64,000 bases of DNA from Legionella rubrilucens (GCF_001468125.1 NZ_LNYT01000020.1:85102-149101); one strand, 5' to 3'. Shown: positions 16,414 through 26,825, numbered from the stretch's first letter. Made by a program: numbers and translations. Notes: generated from the letters alone by a model not told the origin.

Positions 16414-18414
16414 ATGAAGCTTAATCCACAACAAATGGCGGCTGTCACCTACATCGGTGGACCCTTGCTGGTGCTGGCCGGCGCCGGAAGCGGCAAGACA
16501 CGGGTCATTACACAAAAAATCGCCTATTTGATTGAACAATGCGGTTATGCGCCGGCCACGGTGTATGCCGTGACGTTTACCAACAAGGCGGCGAATGAAA
16601 TGAGGGAACGGGTGGCCGCCACCCTGCCCGCAGGCAAACGGCGCGGTCTGAAAGTGGCGACTTTTCATACCCTGGGTCTAAGTATTTTAAAACGTGAACT
16701 GAGCCTTGCAGGCCTTAAGAAAGGATTTTCCATTTTCGATGCAGAGGATGGGCTGCAACTGTTGCGGGGATTGCTGCCAATTGGGAAAGCCCATGAGCGG
16801 GATTACGTCATGCAGATTCAGCATCAGATTTCGCATTGGAAAAATCAATTGCTTTCCCCTGAAAAAGTCCATACCTCTGCTTTCGGCCCATCGCCTCATG
16901 CCGAAGAGGCCGCGCGACTCTATCCTGAGTATCAACAGGCCTTGAAAGCGTATAATGCAGTGGATTTTGATGATCTAATCCGTTTGCCGGTGAAACTGCT
17001 GATGGCGCATGACGAGGTGCGGGAGCGCTGGCAGAATCAAATCCGCCATTTGCTGATTGATGAATACCAGGATTCCAATACCAGCCAGTATGAATTGGTG
17101 CGCTTATTAACCGGCGTACGTGCCCAGTTTACCGTGGTGGGGGATGATGATCAGTCCATCTATGCCTGGCGCGGTGCACGTCCGGAAAATCTGGCGCAAC
17201 TGCAAAAAGATTACCCGCAATTGAAAGTAATTAAGCTTGAGCAGAATTACCGCTCCACCAGCCGCATTCTGCATGTGGCTAATACCCTGATTGCCAACAA
17301 TGCGCATCTTTTTGACAAGCGCCTGTGGAGTGATTTAGGCCATGGGGAGATGCTCAGGGTACTGTGTTGCCGTGATGAAAATGATGAAGCAGAACAAGTG
17401 GTGGCCGACTTAATCAGCCACAAACTCAGGATGGGCAATGAATACGGCGACTACGCCATTTTATACCGGGGCAACCACCAGTCCCGGGTGTTTGAAAAGG
17501 TACTTCGCCATCATGGCATTGCCTACCGCATAAGCGGCGGGCAATCCTGGTTTGCCCGCACAGAAGTCAAGGACATTCTGGCTTACCTGAAGCTTTTGTG
17601 CAATGAACATGACAACGCGGCCTTTTTGCGTGCTGTGAACACGCCCAAGCGGGGCATTGGCGAGGCCAGTCTTGATGTGCTGGGTAATTATGCCCATGCC
17701 CGCGGGCACAGCCTGTATGCCTCGGCTGACCATCTGGCCTTAAGCGAACTGCTTACCGACAAACCGCGTGCTGCGTTGACGCAATTTAAACAATGGCTGG
17801 AAACCATCAAGTCGCGCCTTGGCGATGGCAGCATTGAGCCTTTGCGTCAGATGGTAGAGGAAAGCGGCTATGAAGCCTACCTTTATGAACAGAGCGATGC
17901 GCCGGCAAAGGCTCAGAAGCGGATGGAAAATGTCCTGGAACTGCTGGAGTGGGTTGGTCGCTTGTTGGCTAAAGACGAAACGCCTTCGCTGGCGGATGTC
18001 ATCAACAAATTGATTTTAATCGATATCCTGGAACAGTCGGAGGATTATGATCGGGAAACCGTGCAGTTGTTGACCCTGCATGCGTCCAAGGGCCTGGAAT
18101 TCCCTTACGTCTATTTAGTCGGAATGGAAGAAGAGTTGCTGCCGCATCGGGTCAGCATTGACGAAGAGCAGATTGACGAAGAACGCCGGCTTGCCTATGT
18201 CGGCATTACCCGGGCGCAAAAAGGACTGTGCTTTACCTTAGCCCGTCAGAGGCGGCGAGGCGGGGAGTTGCAGGATTGCCTGCCCAGCCGTTTTTTAGAC
18301 GAATTGCCGGAGGATCATCTGGAATGGTTTGGCAAAAGCAAGGAACGCAACGAGGCCAAGTCTAAAGAATTGGCGCGTTCCCATTTGCAGGGTTTAAAAA
18401 ATTTACTGACTTAG
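16414..18414 (+). CDS. rep: ATP-dependent DNA helicase Rep
   Basis: A 666-residue superfamily 1A 3'-5' helicase that helps replication forks pass bound proteins. Motif Q plus Walker A (LAGAGSGKTRVI, about 20-31), motif II (DEYQDSN), motif III (VGDDDQSIYAWRGA), motif IV (EQNYRSTSRIL), motif V (TLHASKGLEFPYVYLVG) and motif VI (EERRLAYVGITRA) are all intact. The length fits Rep (about 670) better than UvrD or PcrA (about 720). The ATG at 16414 follows GAGGGG; 16390 has no such site. Confidence 0.95.
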   Translation: MKLNPQQMAAVTYIGGPLLVLAGAGSGKTRVITQKIAYLIEQCGYAPATVYAVTFTNKAANEMRERVAATLPAGKRRGLKVATFHTLGLSILKRELSLAGLKKGFSIFDAEDGLQLLRGLLPIGKAHERDYVMQIQHQISHWKNQLLSPEKVHTSAFGPSPHAEEAARLYPEYQQALKAYNAVDFDDLIRLPVKLLMAHDEVRERWQNQIRHLLIDEYQDSNTSQYELVRLLTGVRAQFTVVGDDDQSIYAWRGARPENLAQLQKDYPQLKVIKLEQNYRSTSRILHVANTLIANNAHLFDKRLWSDLGHGEMLRVLCCRDENDEAEQVVADLISHKLRMGNEYGDYAILYRGNHQSRVFEKVLRHHGIAYRISGGQSWFARTEVKDILAYLKLLCNEHDNAAFLRAVNTPKRGIGEASLDVLGNYAHARGHSLYASADHLALSELLTDKPRAALTQFKQWLETIKSRLGDGSIEPLRQMVEESGYEAYLYEQSDAPAKAQKRMENVLELLEWVGRLLAKDETPSLADVINKLILIDILEQSEDYDRETVQLLTLHASKGLEFPYVYLVGMEEELLPHRVSIDEEQIDEERRLAYVGITRAQKGLCFTLARQRRRGGELQDCLPSRFLDELPEDHLEWFGKSKERNEAKSKELARSHLQGLKNLLT

Positions 18415-18427
18415 TCAGTAGAGTGAA

Positions 18428-18457
18428 CCTGGATAAAGCCCGAAGGCTAAATCCAGG
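18428..18457. terminator. Hairpin between convergent rep and mavN
   Basis: CCTGGATAAAGCC (18428-18440), loop CGAA, then GGCTAAATCCAGG (18445-18457): 11 of 13 positions pair. It lies between the rep stop (18414) and the mavN stop (18468). There is no T tract. Similar CCTGGAT...ATCCAGG hairpins can be dispersed repeats, which a genome search would show. Confidence 0.5.
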
Positions 18458-18467
18458 AAGGGTCGGT

Positions 18468-20384
18468 TTATGCCGCTGGGGAAATCCGGTTTGACAGTTT
18501 TTCCAGAAATGCCTCGGTCTGGGTAGGGCCTTTGCTGAAAAAGCGATGGGTTTTGTAGACAGGATTCCTTGCTTCATTTGTAATCAATTCGTGAGCCTTA
18601 TTCTCGCCACCACGCAACGACCTGTCCAGTTCCAGGAGTTTTTGCGACTTCTTGTCTGCCACCTCAGGCTTCAAAAGCGTTCGTTTGAAATGCTCCTGCC
18701 GGTAAAGATTGACATGATACAGGGCCTGCTCGGTTTCCCATTCCTCAGAGGGTTGTGTTTCCACCACCACATTTTCTTTGGTTTCCGAGTCAAAGGGATT
18801 GCCGCGTTGTTTATTCCAGGCGCTCTTAAAATCGGCATGCGGGCTGCGTTGATTGACTTCCGGGTTATTGAGCTGGCTGAATCCGTAATCCCACAGGGTG
18901 GCCAGAAAATAGATGGGTATGAAAATGAACTTCAACATCCGGGTCGGCAAATCCGCCTCATGCGAATGCCCATGGTCTTTCCCCAGACGCTCTTTCAGCG
19001 CTTCACGAAAATCAGTGTGCCGGTGCTCATGGGAGTGGGACATGAAATAATGCATGTCTTCAAACCCTTCGCTGATGATGCCGAGGATGGCTGACAACAC
19101 TTCCGGAATGCCCGGTACCCTGTCCGCGGTAACGCCGATACTGACTAAATGGCCGAAAAAGAACAGAATGCGCAAAGGCACAATGGTTAATTTCAGGATC
19201 AAACGGAAAGGGTTTAAGATCTGCCCCCAGTTTTCTCTCGCATACAATTCAGCGCACCATTTGCCAATCCCGGTGATCGCACGCTGGAAAAAATTACGGC
19301 CGCTGTTTAAAGCAGAGTAAATAATACTCAGTGAATCGGCGGTGTTTTCGAGATTAAAAATCAAGGCGGAAAAGCCGGTAATGATGGGATTGATCACCCC
19401 CATGACGACACTGGGTATTTTGACCATCCAGCTAAACAGCGGTTGGGCATTTTTAGCCACCGTCCACCAGGTGCCGGCGGTGCAGATGGTTAAGGCAGTG
19501 GCCAAACCCAGCAGGATAACGGCCGTGACCGCTATAAAGACGTTTTTAACTGTTACACCCTGCTTAAAATCATCACGAAGACGCCGATACCACTTGCGCA
19601 GCGTATCGTTATTAATCATGTCGGTGATGGCATTGTAGGTCAGGAAGCCATACGCTGTTCCGGCAACAATGGCCATGGGTAGAATGATGGCTGGCAAAAA
19701 GCCGAAAGGAATGGTGGCCAGCAGCGGAATGGTGGCGAATTCACCCACTAACAGGTAGGTCGTGCCTATCCCCATAAAGACAGCGGCTAAGACACTGAAC
19801 GCCTGGACCACACGATAAAGCCGTTGGCGGCTTGCTAATAAATCCTGATTTTCTTTCTGCTGGTGATTTTTAAGCCACTCACGTAATCTACTTTCATAGG
19901 GCGTGAGCGGAAGCATGTCTTCGCCCTCGCCGTCTTTGGCAAAGAGCTGCAGCGCAAACCAGTTTTCCATGTCACGCAGGCGTTGCTTCAGCTGCTTTTT
20001 ACGTTTACGGCTGGCCGCATTCAGTTTAACATGCTTAAACTTTTCCATTTCCATTAATTGAGCCTGGTAATCAATAAAGAATTGCGGCAGAGGCTCGTTG
20101 CTATTAAATTCTTCCTCTTTTGGAAAATTTTCCAGCAGGTACTGGTTGGCAAGGTGGCGCTTTAAATAATCGCGTCCTGTGATTTTGTTGAATGCGCCTT
20201 TAATGTTCTGAAAATAAATTTCACCTTCGTAAGCCACCGACAAACCAAAAGCCGCGAAAGCCAGAGGCAATACCGGCAACAGGGCATACATGCCGCCAAA
20301 GCTTAAAAAGCCAAGAATCAGGCTGGCGCCGGCGGTTAACAGGAACAGAAAAAGATAATACGGAATTTTTTTTGTTTTCATCAT
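18468..20384 (-). CDS. mavN: MavN/IroT-type Dot/Icm effector, vacuolar iron transporter
   Basis: A 638-residue multi-pass membrane protein with hydrophobic segments at about 8-50, 190-250, 278-303, 317-345, 395-418 and 483-500. Between the last two is a His-rich loop (H445, H450, H452, H454, H456 and an HGHSHE cluster near 471-476) suited to metal binding. In L. pneumophila, MavN (IroT, lpg2815) is a Fur-repressed effector inserted in the vacuole membrane for iron uptake, beside lapA (lpg2814). Here the same neighbour and a Fur box inside the promoter are present. Identification rests on topology, regulation and gene order. Either of two ATGs (20384, 20381) may be used. Confidence 0.85.
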   Translation of the reverse strand: MMKTKKIPYYLFLFLLTAGASLILGFLSFGGMYALLPVLPLAFAAFGLSVAYEGEIYFQNIKGAFNKITGRDYLKRHLANQYLLENFPKEEEFNSNEPLPQFFIDYQAQLMEMEKFKHVKLNAASRKRKKQLKQRLRDMENWFALQLFAKDGEGEDMLPLTPYESRLREWLKNHQQKENQDLLASRQRLYRVVQAFSVLAAVFMGIGTTYLLVGEFATIPLLATIPFGFLPAIILPMAIVAGTAYGFLTYNAITDMINNDTLRKWYRRLRDDFKQGVTVKNVFIAVTAVILLGLATALTICTAGTWWTVAKNAQPLFSWMVKIPSVVMGVINPIITGFSALIFNLENTADSLSIIYSALNSGRNFFQRAITGIGKWCAELYARENWGQILNPFRLILKLTIVPLRILFFFGHLVSIGVTADRVPGIPEVLSAILGIISEGFEDMHYFMSHSHEHRHTDFREALKERLGKDHGHSHEADLPTRMLKFIFIPIYFLATLWDYGFSQLNNPEVNQRSPHADFKSAWNKQRGNPFDSETKENVVVETQPSEEWETEQALYHVNLYRQEHFKRTLLKPEVADKKSQKLLELDRSLRGGENKAHELITNEARNPVYKTHRFFSKGPTQTEAFLEKLSNRISPAA

Positions 20385-20414
20385 TCACCCTGAGCATTTG
20401 AAAAGCCGTGGTAC

Positions 20415-20444
20415 TTTATAACAAATGAAAATGATTATCAATAA
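20415..20444 (-). promoter_or_regulatory. Fur box within the mavN promoter
   Basis: At 20421-20439 the sequence ACAAATGAAAATGATTATC matches 14 of 19 positions of the Fur consensus. On the minus strand it fills the spacer between a TATTGA -35-like hexamer (20438-20443) and a TATAAA -10 (20415-20420), so bound Fur would block polymerase. The -10 is about 30 bases upstream of the mavN ATG. The site is also 118 bases upstream of lapA, whose control by it is less certain. Confidence 0.75.
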
Positions 20445-20556
20445 AATAGATGCAAAAAGAATCAGTGTGCTCGATTAGTTCATCGTTAAAAAAAGAAGTT
20501 GCAACATGGCGATCATCATGTACTATCAAAGGGCATTTTATTACTAAGGAGAAATA

Positions 20557-21744
20557 ATGCGTCTGAAACAATGGATGATCGGTCTTTCCGCAAGCGTCGC
20601 CCTCGCAGGTCCTGTGGTTGCAAAGCCCGTTGTGATTAACGAACAGTTGCAAGTTCCTCAATGCTTAGCCAGTCACTTGTCCAGCGAGTACCCGGTATTG
20701 GCTGAAAACCGCAATTTTAAAATTATTTCTGTCCCTTCAGACGATTTGGACACCATCACACGTCTCGCTGATAAGGTGGGTTGCGGGCATTACATCAACG
20801 TGAGCCACAAGCTAGCCCGCGCCAAAGCCGGTTTGTTGCCTGAAAAAGCACAAGCCTTGTTAAACGCATCCCCTAAAAAAGCGGTGCAGGCTGAAAACTA
20901 CGAGATTAAACACCAGGCTGAGGTGGATGCGGTTCTGGCGCAGGTCAATGCGGATAACATCTGGGACACGCTGACGCATTTAACCAACTATTACAACCGT
21001 TCCGCCACCAAGGATACCGGGGTTGAAACAGCCAATTGGATAAAAGCCAGTTTTGAAAAAATGGCAACAGAGTACGGACGTAAAGACACGGACACCTACC
21101 TGGTTAAAACCGGCTGGTACAAGCAACCCTCCGTGGTGACGGTGATCGGTAAAGACATGAAAGCCCCAGGTATCGTCATAGGCGCTCACATGGATACCCT
21201 GGATGGCCGTATGCCGGGTGCCGGCGATGATGGCAGCGGTTCGTCCAGCGTGATGGAAATTGCCCGTGTCCTGTTGGCCAGCGACCAGAAATTAAAACGT
21301 CCGGTTTATATCATCTGGTACGCAGCGGAGGAACGCGGTCTCGTCGGTTCTCAGCATGTGGTTGAGGAATTCATGAATAAATCCATTCCGGTCAAAGCCG
21401 CGATTCAATTTGATATGACGGGTTTCCGCAATGATCCCAAGGATCAAACCATCTGGGTCTTTAAAGATTACACCGATAAAAAACTCAGTGATTTTGTCGC
21501 GTCGTTAATTACCCATTATGTCAAAGTCCCGGTCAATTACTCGCGTTGCGGCTATGGCTGCAGTGACCATGCCTCATGGACTGAGGAAGGGATTCCGGCG
21601 GCATTCCCATGTGAAACCAGCTTCGATGATCACAACCCCTACATTCATAGCTCATCCGATACCATGTCGCTCTTAAGTCTTGAGCACATGACCAATTTCA
21701 CCCGTTTAGGTCTTGCCTTTGCGATTGAATTGGCCAGTGAATAA
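20557..21744 (+). CDS. lapA: Secreted M28 aminopeptidase (LapA type)
   Basis: A 395-residue protein with a clear signal peptide (KQWMIGLSASVALAGPVVA, cut near residue 22). The M28 di-zinc ligands are in order: GAHMDTLD (His/Asp), GAGDDGSG (bridging Asp), YAAEERGLVGS (catalytic Glu and ligand Glu), QFDMTG (Asp) and PYIHSSSDT (His). A conserved Cys-x3-Cys pair (RCGYGCSDH) precedes the last. L. pneumophila LapA is a type II-secreted leucine/phenylalanine aminopeptidase that frees amino acids for growth, and it adjoins mavN there as here. An AAGGAG ribosome site precedes the ATG. Confidence 0.9.
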   Translation: MRLKQWMIGLSASVALAGPVVAKPVVINEQLQVPQCLASHLSSEYPVLAENRNFKIISVPSDDLDTITRLADKVGCGHYINVSHKLARAKAGLLPEKAQALLNASPKKAVQAENYEIKHQAEVDAVLAQVNADNIWDTLTHLTNYYNRSATKDTGVETANWIKASFEKMATEYGRKDTDTYLVKTGWYKQPSVVTVIGKDMKAPGIVIGAHMDTLDGRMPGAGDDGSGSSSVMEIARVLLASDQKLKRPVYIIWYAAEERGLVGSQHVVEEFMNKSIPVKAAIQFDMTGFRNDPKDQTIWVFKDYTDKKLSDFVASLITHYVKVPVNYSRCGYGCSDHASWTEEGIPAAFPCETSFDDHNPYIHSSSDTMSLLSLEHMTNFTRLGLAFAIELASE

Positions 21745-21760
21745 GGCGAGCCTTCTACTA

Positions 21761-21783
21761 ACCCTCTCCCGATGGGAGAGGGT
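21761..21783. terminator. Hairpin terminator between lapA and spoVR
   Basis: ACCCTCTCCC (21761-21770), loop GAT, GGGAGAGGGT (21774-21783): a perfect 10-bp GC-rich stem 16 bases after the lapA stop and 29 bases before the end of the convergent spoVR. A similar CTCCC...GGGAGAGGG motif occurs near 43179-43197. Confidence 0.7.
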
Positions 21784-21812
21784 ATTAATAAGGCCTCTGT
21801 GGAATGCCCCCT

Positions 21813-23339
21813 TTAATGGATTTCTTTACCGCTTTTGGTCGTTGGCAGCGGCGGGCAATGATACTCCTGAAGAATCTGACCCTCCGTGTCAACCGCTTGC
21901 AGAACGACTGGAAATTTCCATAAGGTGTGCAGGTGTTTTAATACTTCGTCTGTACTTTCCCCTAAGGGAATGCGGTTTTGCTGCGTGTATCGCAGGGTGA
22001 GCGATCGATCGCCTGCGACATCGACGGAATACACCTGAATGTCGGGTTCCAGATTACCCAGGTTGTATTGCGATGACAGCGACTCCCGAATGGTCTGATA
22101 ACCCGATTCATCATGAATCGCCCCAATAATGAGTTCAGGCTGCCGGTCATCATCGACAATGTGGAATAATTTTAATTCACGGATTAAGCGCGGCGACAGG
22201 TACTGGGCAATAAAACTTTCGTCTTTGAAATTGCGCATGGCGGTATCGAGACTGCTCAGCCAATCGGTATTGACGAGGAAAGGGAACCAGCGTTTGTCTT
22301 CTTCAGTGGGTGATTCACAAATGCGTTTGATGTCCTGCATCATGTGGTAACCGAGCGTGTACGGGTTAATGCCGCTGTAATACGGGCTGTTAAAAGCCGG
22401 CTGCATGATTACATTAGTATGGCTTTGCAGGATTTCCAGCATAAACTCATCGGTGACCAAGCCTTCATCGTAGAGGGCGTGCAGCAGAGTATAATGCCAG
22501 AAGCATGCCCAACCCTCATTCATCACTTTGGTTTGCCCCTGCGGATAAAAATATTGGGCAATTTTACGCACAATCCGTACAATTTCCCGTTGCCAGGACT
22601 CAAGTAAGGGCGCATTTTTTTCAATGAAATAAAGGATATTCTCCTGCGGCTCTTCCGGAAAACGTTTTTTATGGCCATTGGCATCCACGTGCTTGCCTTG
22701 CGGAATGGTTCGCCACAATTCATTGACCTGGGATTGCAAATACATCTCACGGTTTTGCTGCCTGATTTTTTCTTCCTGAATAGACAAGGTGGCGGGGTGT
22801 TTGTATCGGTCAACGCCGTAATTCATCAGTGCATGGCAGGCATCAAGGACAGCCTCCACTTCATCAATACCATGCCGCTCCTCGCATTGACTGATGTAAT
22901 TTCTGGCAAAAACGAGGTAATCGATGATGGCATCTGCCGAGGTCCACATCTTAAACAGGTAATTGTTTTTAAAAAAGGAATTATGGCCATAACAGGCGTG
23001 AGCAATCACTAACGCCTGCATGGCCATGGTGTTTTCTTCCATCAAATAAGAAATGCAGGGGTTGGAATTAATCACCAGTTCATAAGCTAAACCCATCTGG
23101 CCGCGTTTATAACTTTTCTCCACACCCACGAAATGCTTGCCAAACGACCAGTGATGGTAGCCAATCGGCATGCCTACGGAGGCATAAGCATCCATCATCT
23201 GTTCCGCGGTAATGATTTCAATCTGATTGGGGTAGGTGTCTAACTTAAAGTCAGCAGCCAGACGTCCAATTTCTTTATCGTAAGTTTGAATTAATTCAAA
23301 GGTCCATTCCGCACCTGTTGATATCGGCTTTTTCCTCAT
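21813..23339 (-). CDS. SpoVR family protein
   Basis: A 508-residue protein of the SpoVR/YcgB family, beginning with the typical [20 protein letters not shown] and containing the conserved [33 protein letters not shown] and [16 protein letters not shown] blocks and a C-terminal WKFPVVL segment. The biochemical role is not established; in Proteobacteria it works with PrkA and the YeaH VWA protein in stationary-phase or nutrient stress. The ATG overlaps the yeaH stop by 4 bases, implying coupled translation. It is the last gene of the operon. Confidence 0.95.
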   Translation of the reverse strand: MRKKPISTGAEWTFELIQTYDKEIGRLAADFKLDTYPNQIEIITAEQMMDAYASVGMPIGYHHWSFGKHFVGVEKSYKRGQMGLAYELVINSNPCISYLMEENTMAMQALVIAHACYGHNSFFKNNYLFKMWTSADAIIDYLVFARNYISQCEERHGIDEVEAVLDACHALMNYGVDRYKHPATLSIQEEKIRQQNREMYLQSQVNELWRTIPQGKHVDANGHKKRFPEEPQENILYFIEKNAPLLESWQREIVRIVRKIAQYFYPQGQTKVMNEGWACFWHYTLLHALYDEGLVTDEFMLEILQSHTNVIMQPAFNSPYYSGINPYTLGYHMMQDIKRICESPTEEDKRWFPFLVNTDWLSSLDTAMRNFKDESFIAQYLSPRLIRELKLFHIVDDDRQPELIIGAIHDESGYQTIRESLSSQYNLGNLEPDIQVYSVDVAGDRSLTLRYTQQNRIPLGESTDEVLKHLHTLWKFPVVLQAVDTEGQILQEYHCPPLPTTKSGKEIH

Positions 23340-24601
23340 ACCGTCTTCCTTTTGAATAACTCACGAAACACAGGATAAATGTCGGTGACATTATCGATGT
23401 TTTCCATGGCAAAGTTGGGGTAGTTGTTTTTAACCTGCTGATACACTTCCCAAAGGCTTTGGTGATGGCGGGGCATGATTTCAATGTAGGCAAAATATTG
23501 CAGCAGAGGCATGATCTTCTCCTGCAGCAACTCCTGGCAATAGGGCGAGTCGGCATTCCAGTTGTCGCCATCTGAGGCCTGGGCGACGTAGATATTCCAT
23601 GAAGAAGGCGGGTAGCGGGCTTCAATAATGTCATGCAGGAGTTCAAGGGCACTGGAGACGACCGTACCGCCCGTCTCGCGTGAGTAAAAGAATTCCTCCT
23701 CATTCACTTCCTTGGCGGACGTGTGGTGGCGAATAAAAACCAGCTCTATTTTTTCATAATTTTTGGTCAGGAAGAGGTAGAGAAGAATAAAAAAGCGTTT
23801 GGCGATGTCCTTTTTGGCTTCATCCATTGAACCTGAAACGTCCATGACACAAAACATAACAGCCTGTGTCGACGGTGAAGGAATTCGTATGCGGTGATTG
23901 TAACGCAAATCAATGGTGTCAATGAACGGCACAGCCTGAATCTTGCGTTTTAAAAATTCAACCGTGTGCCTGAGCTGAACCACGGTGTCCTGATCGGAGG
24001 CAGGATCCGCTTCGAGTCTGGCCAGTTCGTCTTCCGCTTCGCGTAATTGGCGCTTGTAAGGGGATGACAGTGCCACGCGACGGCCGGTTGCCTGACGCAT
24101 GGAGCGCACCACGTTGATGTTGCTGGGAATTCCGCTGCTGGTTACGCCGGCCCGTACCGTTTTATAGGTGGTGAGACGAGCCAGTTCCTTTTTAACCAAA
24201 TCCGGTAATTCGAGATCTTCGAAATAAATTTCAAGAAATTCTTCGCGGGAAAGCTGGAAGACAAAATCATCTTCGCCTTCGCCGCTGTCACTGGCCTGGC
24301 CGCCGCTGCCGCCGGCCCCGCTTTCTGAGGGGCGTTTAATCCGGTCACCGGCTATGAATTGATCATTTCCGGGTAAGACCCGTTCAATACGTCCGCCCTG
24401 GCCGCGGTGAAAGCGTGGTTCAGAAATGTCTCTTGCCGGAATACTGATTTGTTCACCCTGATCGATTTCGGTGATGCTTCGTTTACCCACTGCATCAGAG
24501 ACCGCGCGTTTAATCTGGTTTTTGTAACGGCGAAGAAAGCGCTGGCGATTCACCGTGCTTTTTTTGCCGGCGTTTTGTCGTCGATCAATCAGTTGTGACA
24601 T
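23336..24601 (-). CDS. YeaH/YhbH family protein (DUF444, VWA-like)
   Basis: With the ATG at 24601 the protein has 421 residues and the family N-terminus [16 protein letters not shown] central Gly/Ser/Asp/Glu-rich linker is followed by a VWA-type domain with the MIDAS motif [12 protein letters not shown] and a Thr/Gly segment ([11 protein letters not shown]) completing the metal site. In E. coli yeaG-yeaH are co-transcribed and nitrogen-starvation/RpoS dependent. It lies between prkA and spoVR. A 54-base 5' extension is open but lacks a ribosome site. Confidence 0.94.
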   Translation of the reverse strand: MSQLIDRRQNAGKKSTVNRQRFLRRYKNQIKRAVSDAVGKRSITEIDQGEQISIPARDISEPRFHRGQGGRIERVLPGNDQFIAGDRIKRPSESGAGGSGGQASDSGEGEDDFVFQLSREEFLEIYFEDLELPDLVKKELARLTTYKTVRAGVTSSGIPSNINVVRSMRQATGRRVALSSPYKRQLREAEDELARLEADPASDQDTVVQLRHTVEFLKRKIQAVPFIDTIDLRYNHRIRIPSPSTQAVMFCVMDVSGSMDEAKKDIAKRFFILLYLFLTKNYEKIELVFIRHHTSAKEVNEEEFFYSRETGGTVVSSALELLHDIIEARYPPSSWNIYVAQASDGDNWNADSPYCQELLQEKIMPLLQYFAYIEIMPRHHQSLWEVYQQVKNNYPNFAMENIDNVTDIYPVFRELFKRKTV

Positions 24602-24670
24602 AGCCACATCCTTATCCGCATCGGGGCTGCTTCTTTCAATAATAGAAAAAAACAACCCTTTATGCTGGTG

Positions 24671-26602
24671 TTATTGCGATTTGCGTACACGTAAATACCA
24701 TTCGCAAAGTAATCTAACCTGCTTGCGGGTATACCCTTTGTCAACCATGCGGGCAATAAATTCTTCGTGTTTCTTCTTGTCATCTTCCGATGCTTTGGCA
24801 TTAAAAGAAATCACAGGCAACAAGTCTTCGGTATTGGTAAACATCTTTTTCTCAATGACCGTTTTTAATTTTTCATAACTGTTCCATATTGGATTCTTGC
24901 CGTGGTTATTCGCCCGTGCACGTAAGACGAAATTCACCACTTCATTTCGGAAGTCCTTGGGATTGGAAATACCGGCTGGCTTTTCAATTTTTTCCAATTC
25001 GGAGTTCAAGGATGGCCTGTCAAAGATTTCGCCGGTATCCGGATCGCGATAATCCTGATCCTGAATCCAGAAATCCGCATAGGTGATGTAACGATCGAAG
25101 ATGTTCTGACCATACTCGGAGTAGGATTCGAGGTAGGCAGTCTGAATTTCCTTGCCAATGAATTCAACGTAACGGTGAGTCAGATGCTCTTTGATGAAGG
25201 CTAAGTACTTCTCATGCAGTTCCTGAGGAAATTGTTCCTGCTCAATCTGGCGCTCCAGCACGTACAGCAGATGCACTGGGTTCGCAGCGATTTCGGTGTG
25301 GTCAAAGTTAAAGACTTTGGACAGAATCTTGAAGGCAAAGCGGGTGGAGATGCCGCTCATGCCTTCATCCACACCGGCAAAATCCCGGTATTCCTGATAG
25401 GATTTGGCTTTGGGATCCGTGTCTTTAAGGCTTTCGCCATTATAAACGCGCATTTTTGAATAAATGCTTGAATTCTGCGGTTCTTTCAGGCGAGTTAACA
25501 CGGAAAACTGGGCCAGCATATCCAGCGTTCCGGGCGCACAGGGGGCGCTTTTTAATGAACTGTTATCAAGCAGTTTCTGATAAATTTTAATTTCTTCAGA
25601 CACACGCAGGCAATAAGGAACTTTGACAATATTAATACGGTCAATAAAGGCTTCATTGTTTTTATTGTTGCGGAAGGATTGCCATTCTGACTCATTGGAG
25701 TGAGCAAGGATAATGCCTTCAAAGGGGATGGCGGACAAGCCTTCGGTGGCGTTGTAATTGCCTTCCTGGGTCGCAGTCAACAGGGGATGCAGCACTTTGA
25801 TGGGTGCTTTGAACATTTCCACAAACTCCATGATACCGCGGTTGGCACGGCATAAACCGCCGGAGTAACTGTAGGCATCGGGATCGTCCTGAGAAAACTC
25901 TTCGAGTTTACGGATATCGACTTTACCGACCAGCGAGGAGATGTCCTGATTATTTTCATCACCCGGTTCCGTTTTGGAAACAGCAATTTGTTTCAGGCGG
26001 GAAGGTTTTAATTTAATTACTTTAAACTGATTGATGTCGCCATTGAATTCCTGCAGGCGTTTAACCGCCCAGGGGGACATGACGTAACGCAGGTGCCGGG
26101 TGGGAATACCATACCGATCCCTTAAAATTTCACCGTCTTCTTCCGGGTCAAAGAGGGACAGCGGCGAATCAAATACCGGCGATCCCTTGATGGCGTAAAA
26201 CGGCACTTTCTGCATTAAATCCTTAAGCTTTTCAGCCAGTGAAGACTTTCCGCCGCCGACGGGACCCAGCAGGTAGAGGACCTGTTTGGTTTCTTCCAAA
26301 CCCTGGGCCGCGTGCTTTAAGAAACCCACAATCTGTTCAATGGGTTCTTCCATGCCGAAAAATTCCCGGAATACGGGGTAACGATGAATGACTTTATTAG
26401 AAAATAATCTTGATAAGACGGGATCATGACGTGTGTCAATCATTTCGGGCTCGCCAATGGCCAGCAGCAGGCGTTCCGCAGGATTGGCATAAGCCGTTGG
26501 GTCGCTTTTACACAACTCCAGATACTCATTGAGAGTCAACTCTTCTTCTTTGTTATCGACAAAGCGTCGAGTGTAATTTGATAAAAAATCTTCTGTGCTC
26601 AT
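24671..26602 (-). CDS. prkA: PrkA family serine protein kinase / AAA+ ATPase
   Basis: 643 residues from the ATG at 26602 (AAAGGGGATGG upstream), the length of E. coli YeaG. The N-terminal PrkA AAA domain has the Walker A LLGPVGGGKSSL near residue 106 and the conserved GLCRANRGIMEFVEMFK and SNESEW blocks. The C-terminal domain ends with RKQVRLLCEWYL. Members have been described both as Ser kinases and as ATP-dependent proteases. It is the first gene of prkA-yeaH-spoVR and has a promoter of RpoS type. Confidence 0.95.
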   Translation of the reverse strand: MSTEDFLSNYTRRFVDNKEEELTLNEYLELCKSDPTAYANPAERLLLAIGEPEMIDTRHDPVLSRLFSNKVIHRYPVFREFFGMEEPIEQIVGFLKHAAQGLEETKQVLYLLGPVGGGKSSLAEKLKDLMQKVPFYAIKGSPVFDSPLSLFDPEEDGEILRDRYGIPTRHLRYVMSPWAVKRLQEFNGDINQFKVIKLKPSRLKQIAVSKTEPGDENNQDISSLVGKVDIRKLEEFSQDDPDAYSYSGGLCRANRGIMEFVEMFKAPIKVLHPLLTATQEGNYNATEGLSAIPFEGIILAHSNESEWQSFRNNKNNEAFIDRINIVKVPYCLRVSEEIKIYQKLLDNSSLKSAPCAPGTLDMLAQFSVLTRLKEPQNSSIYSKMRVYNGESLKDTDPKAKSYQEYRDFAGVDEGMSGISTRFAFKILSKVFNFDHTEIAANPVHLLYVLERQIEQEQFPQELHEKYLAFIKEHLTHRYVEFIGKEIQTAYLESYSEYGQNIFDRYITYADFWIQDQDYRDPDTGEIFDRPSLNSELEKIEKPAGISNPKDFRNEVVNFVLRARANNHGKNPIWNSYEKLKTVIEKKMFTNTEDLLPVISFNAKASEDDKKKHEEFIARMVDKGYTRKQVRLLCEWYLRVRKSQ

Positions 26603-26701
26603 AAGCCATCCCCTTTCACTAAAATCCCTGGTGGGAAACGCACGTCTTGCCTTTACCACTTTGCATTTCTCTGATAAAAGCGACAAACTATCCTTAAATT
26701 T

Positions 26702-26722
26702 AGTATAGAACCAAAATGGTTC
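26702..26722 (-). promoter_or_regulatory. RpoS-like -10 with adjoining palindrome, prkA operon
   Basis: On the minus strand CTATACT (26702-26708) matches the extended -10 preferred by RpoS. Immediately upstream, sharing one base, is the 15-bp dyad GAACCAAAATGGTTC (26708-26722) covering the spacer and -35 zone. A leader of about 95 bases separates it from prkA. RpoS control would agree with the behaviour of yeaGH in E. coli. Confidence 0.5.
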
Positions 26723-26825
26723 CTGAAGTAGAGCTAAGGCATAAAAAAATTAAAAAGAATCAAATCATTATTTATACAGTTTTTTATTATTTAAGATTAA
26801 TTGTACCCAGAATGGAGCAATGTTC

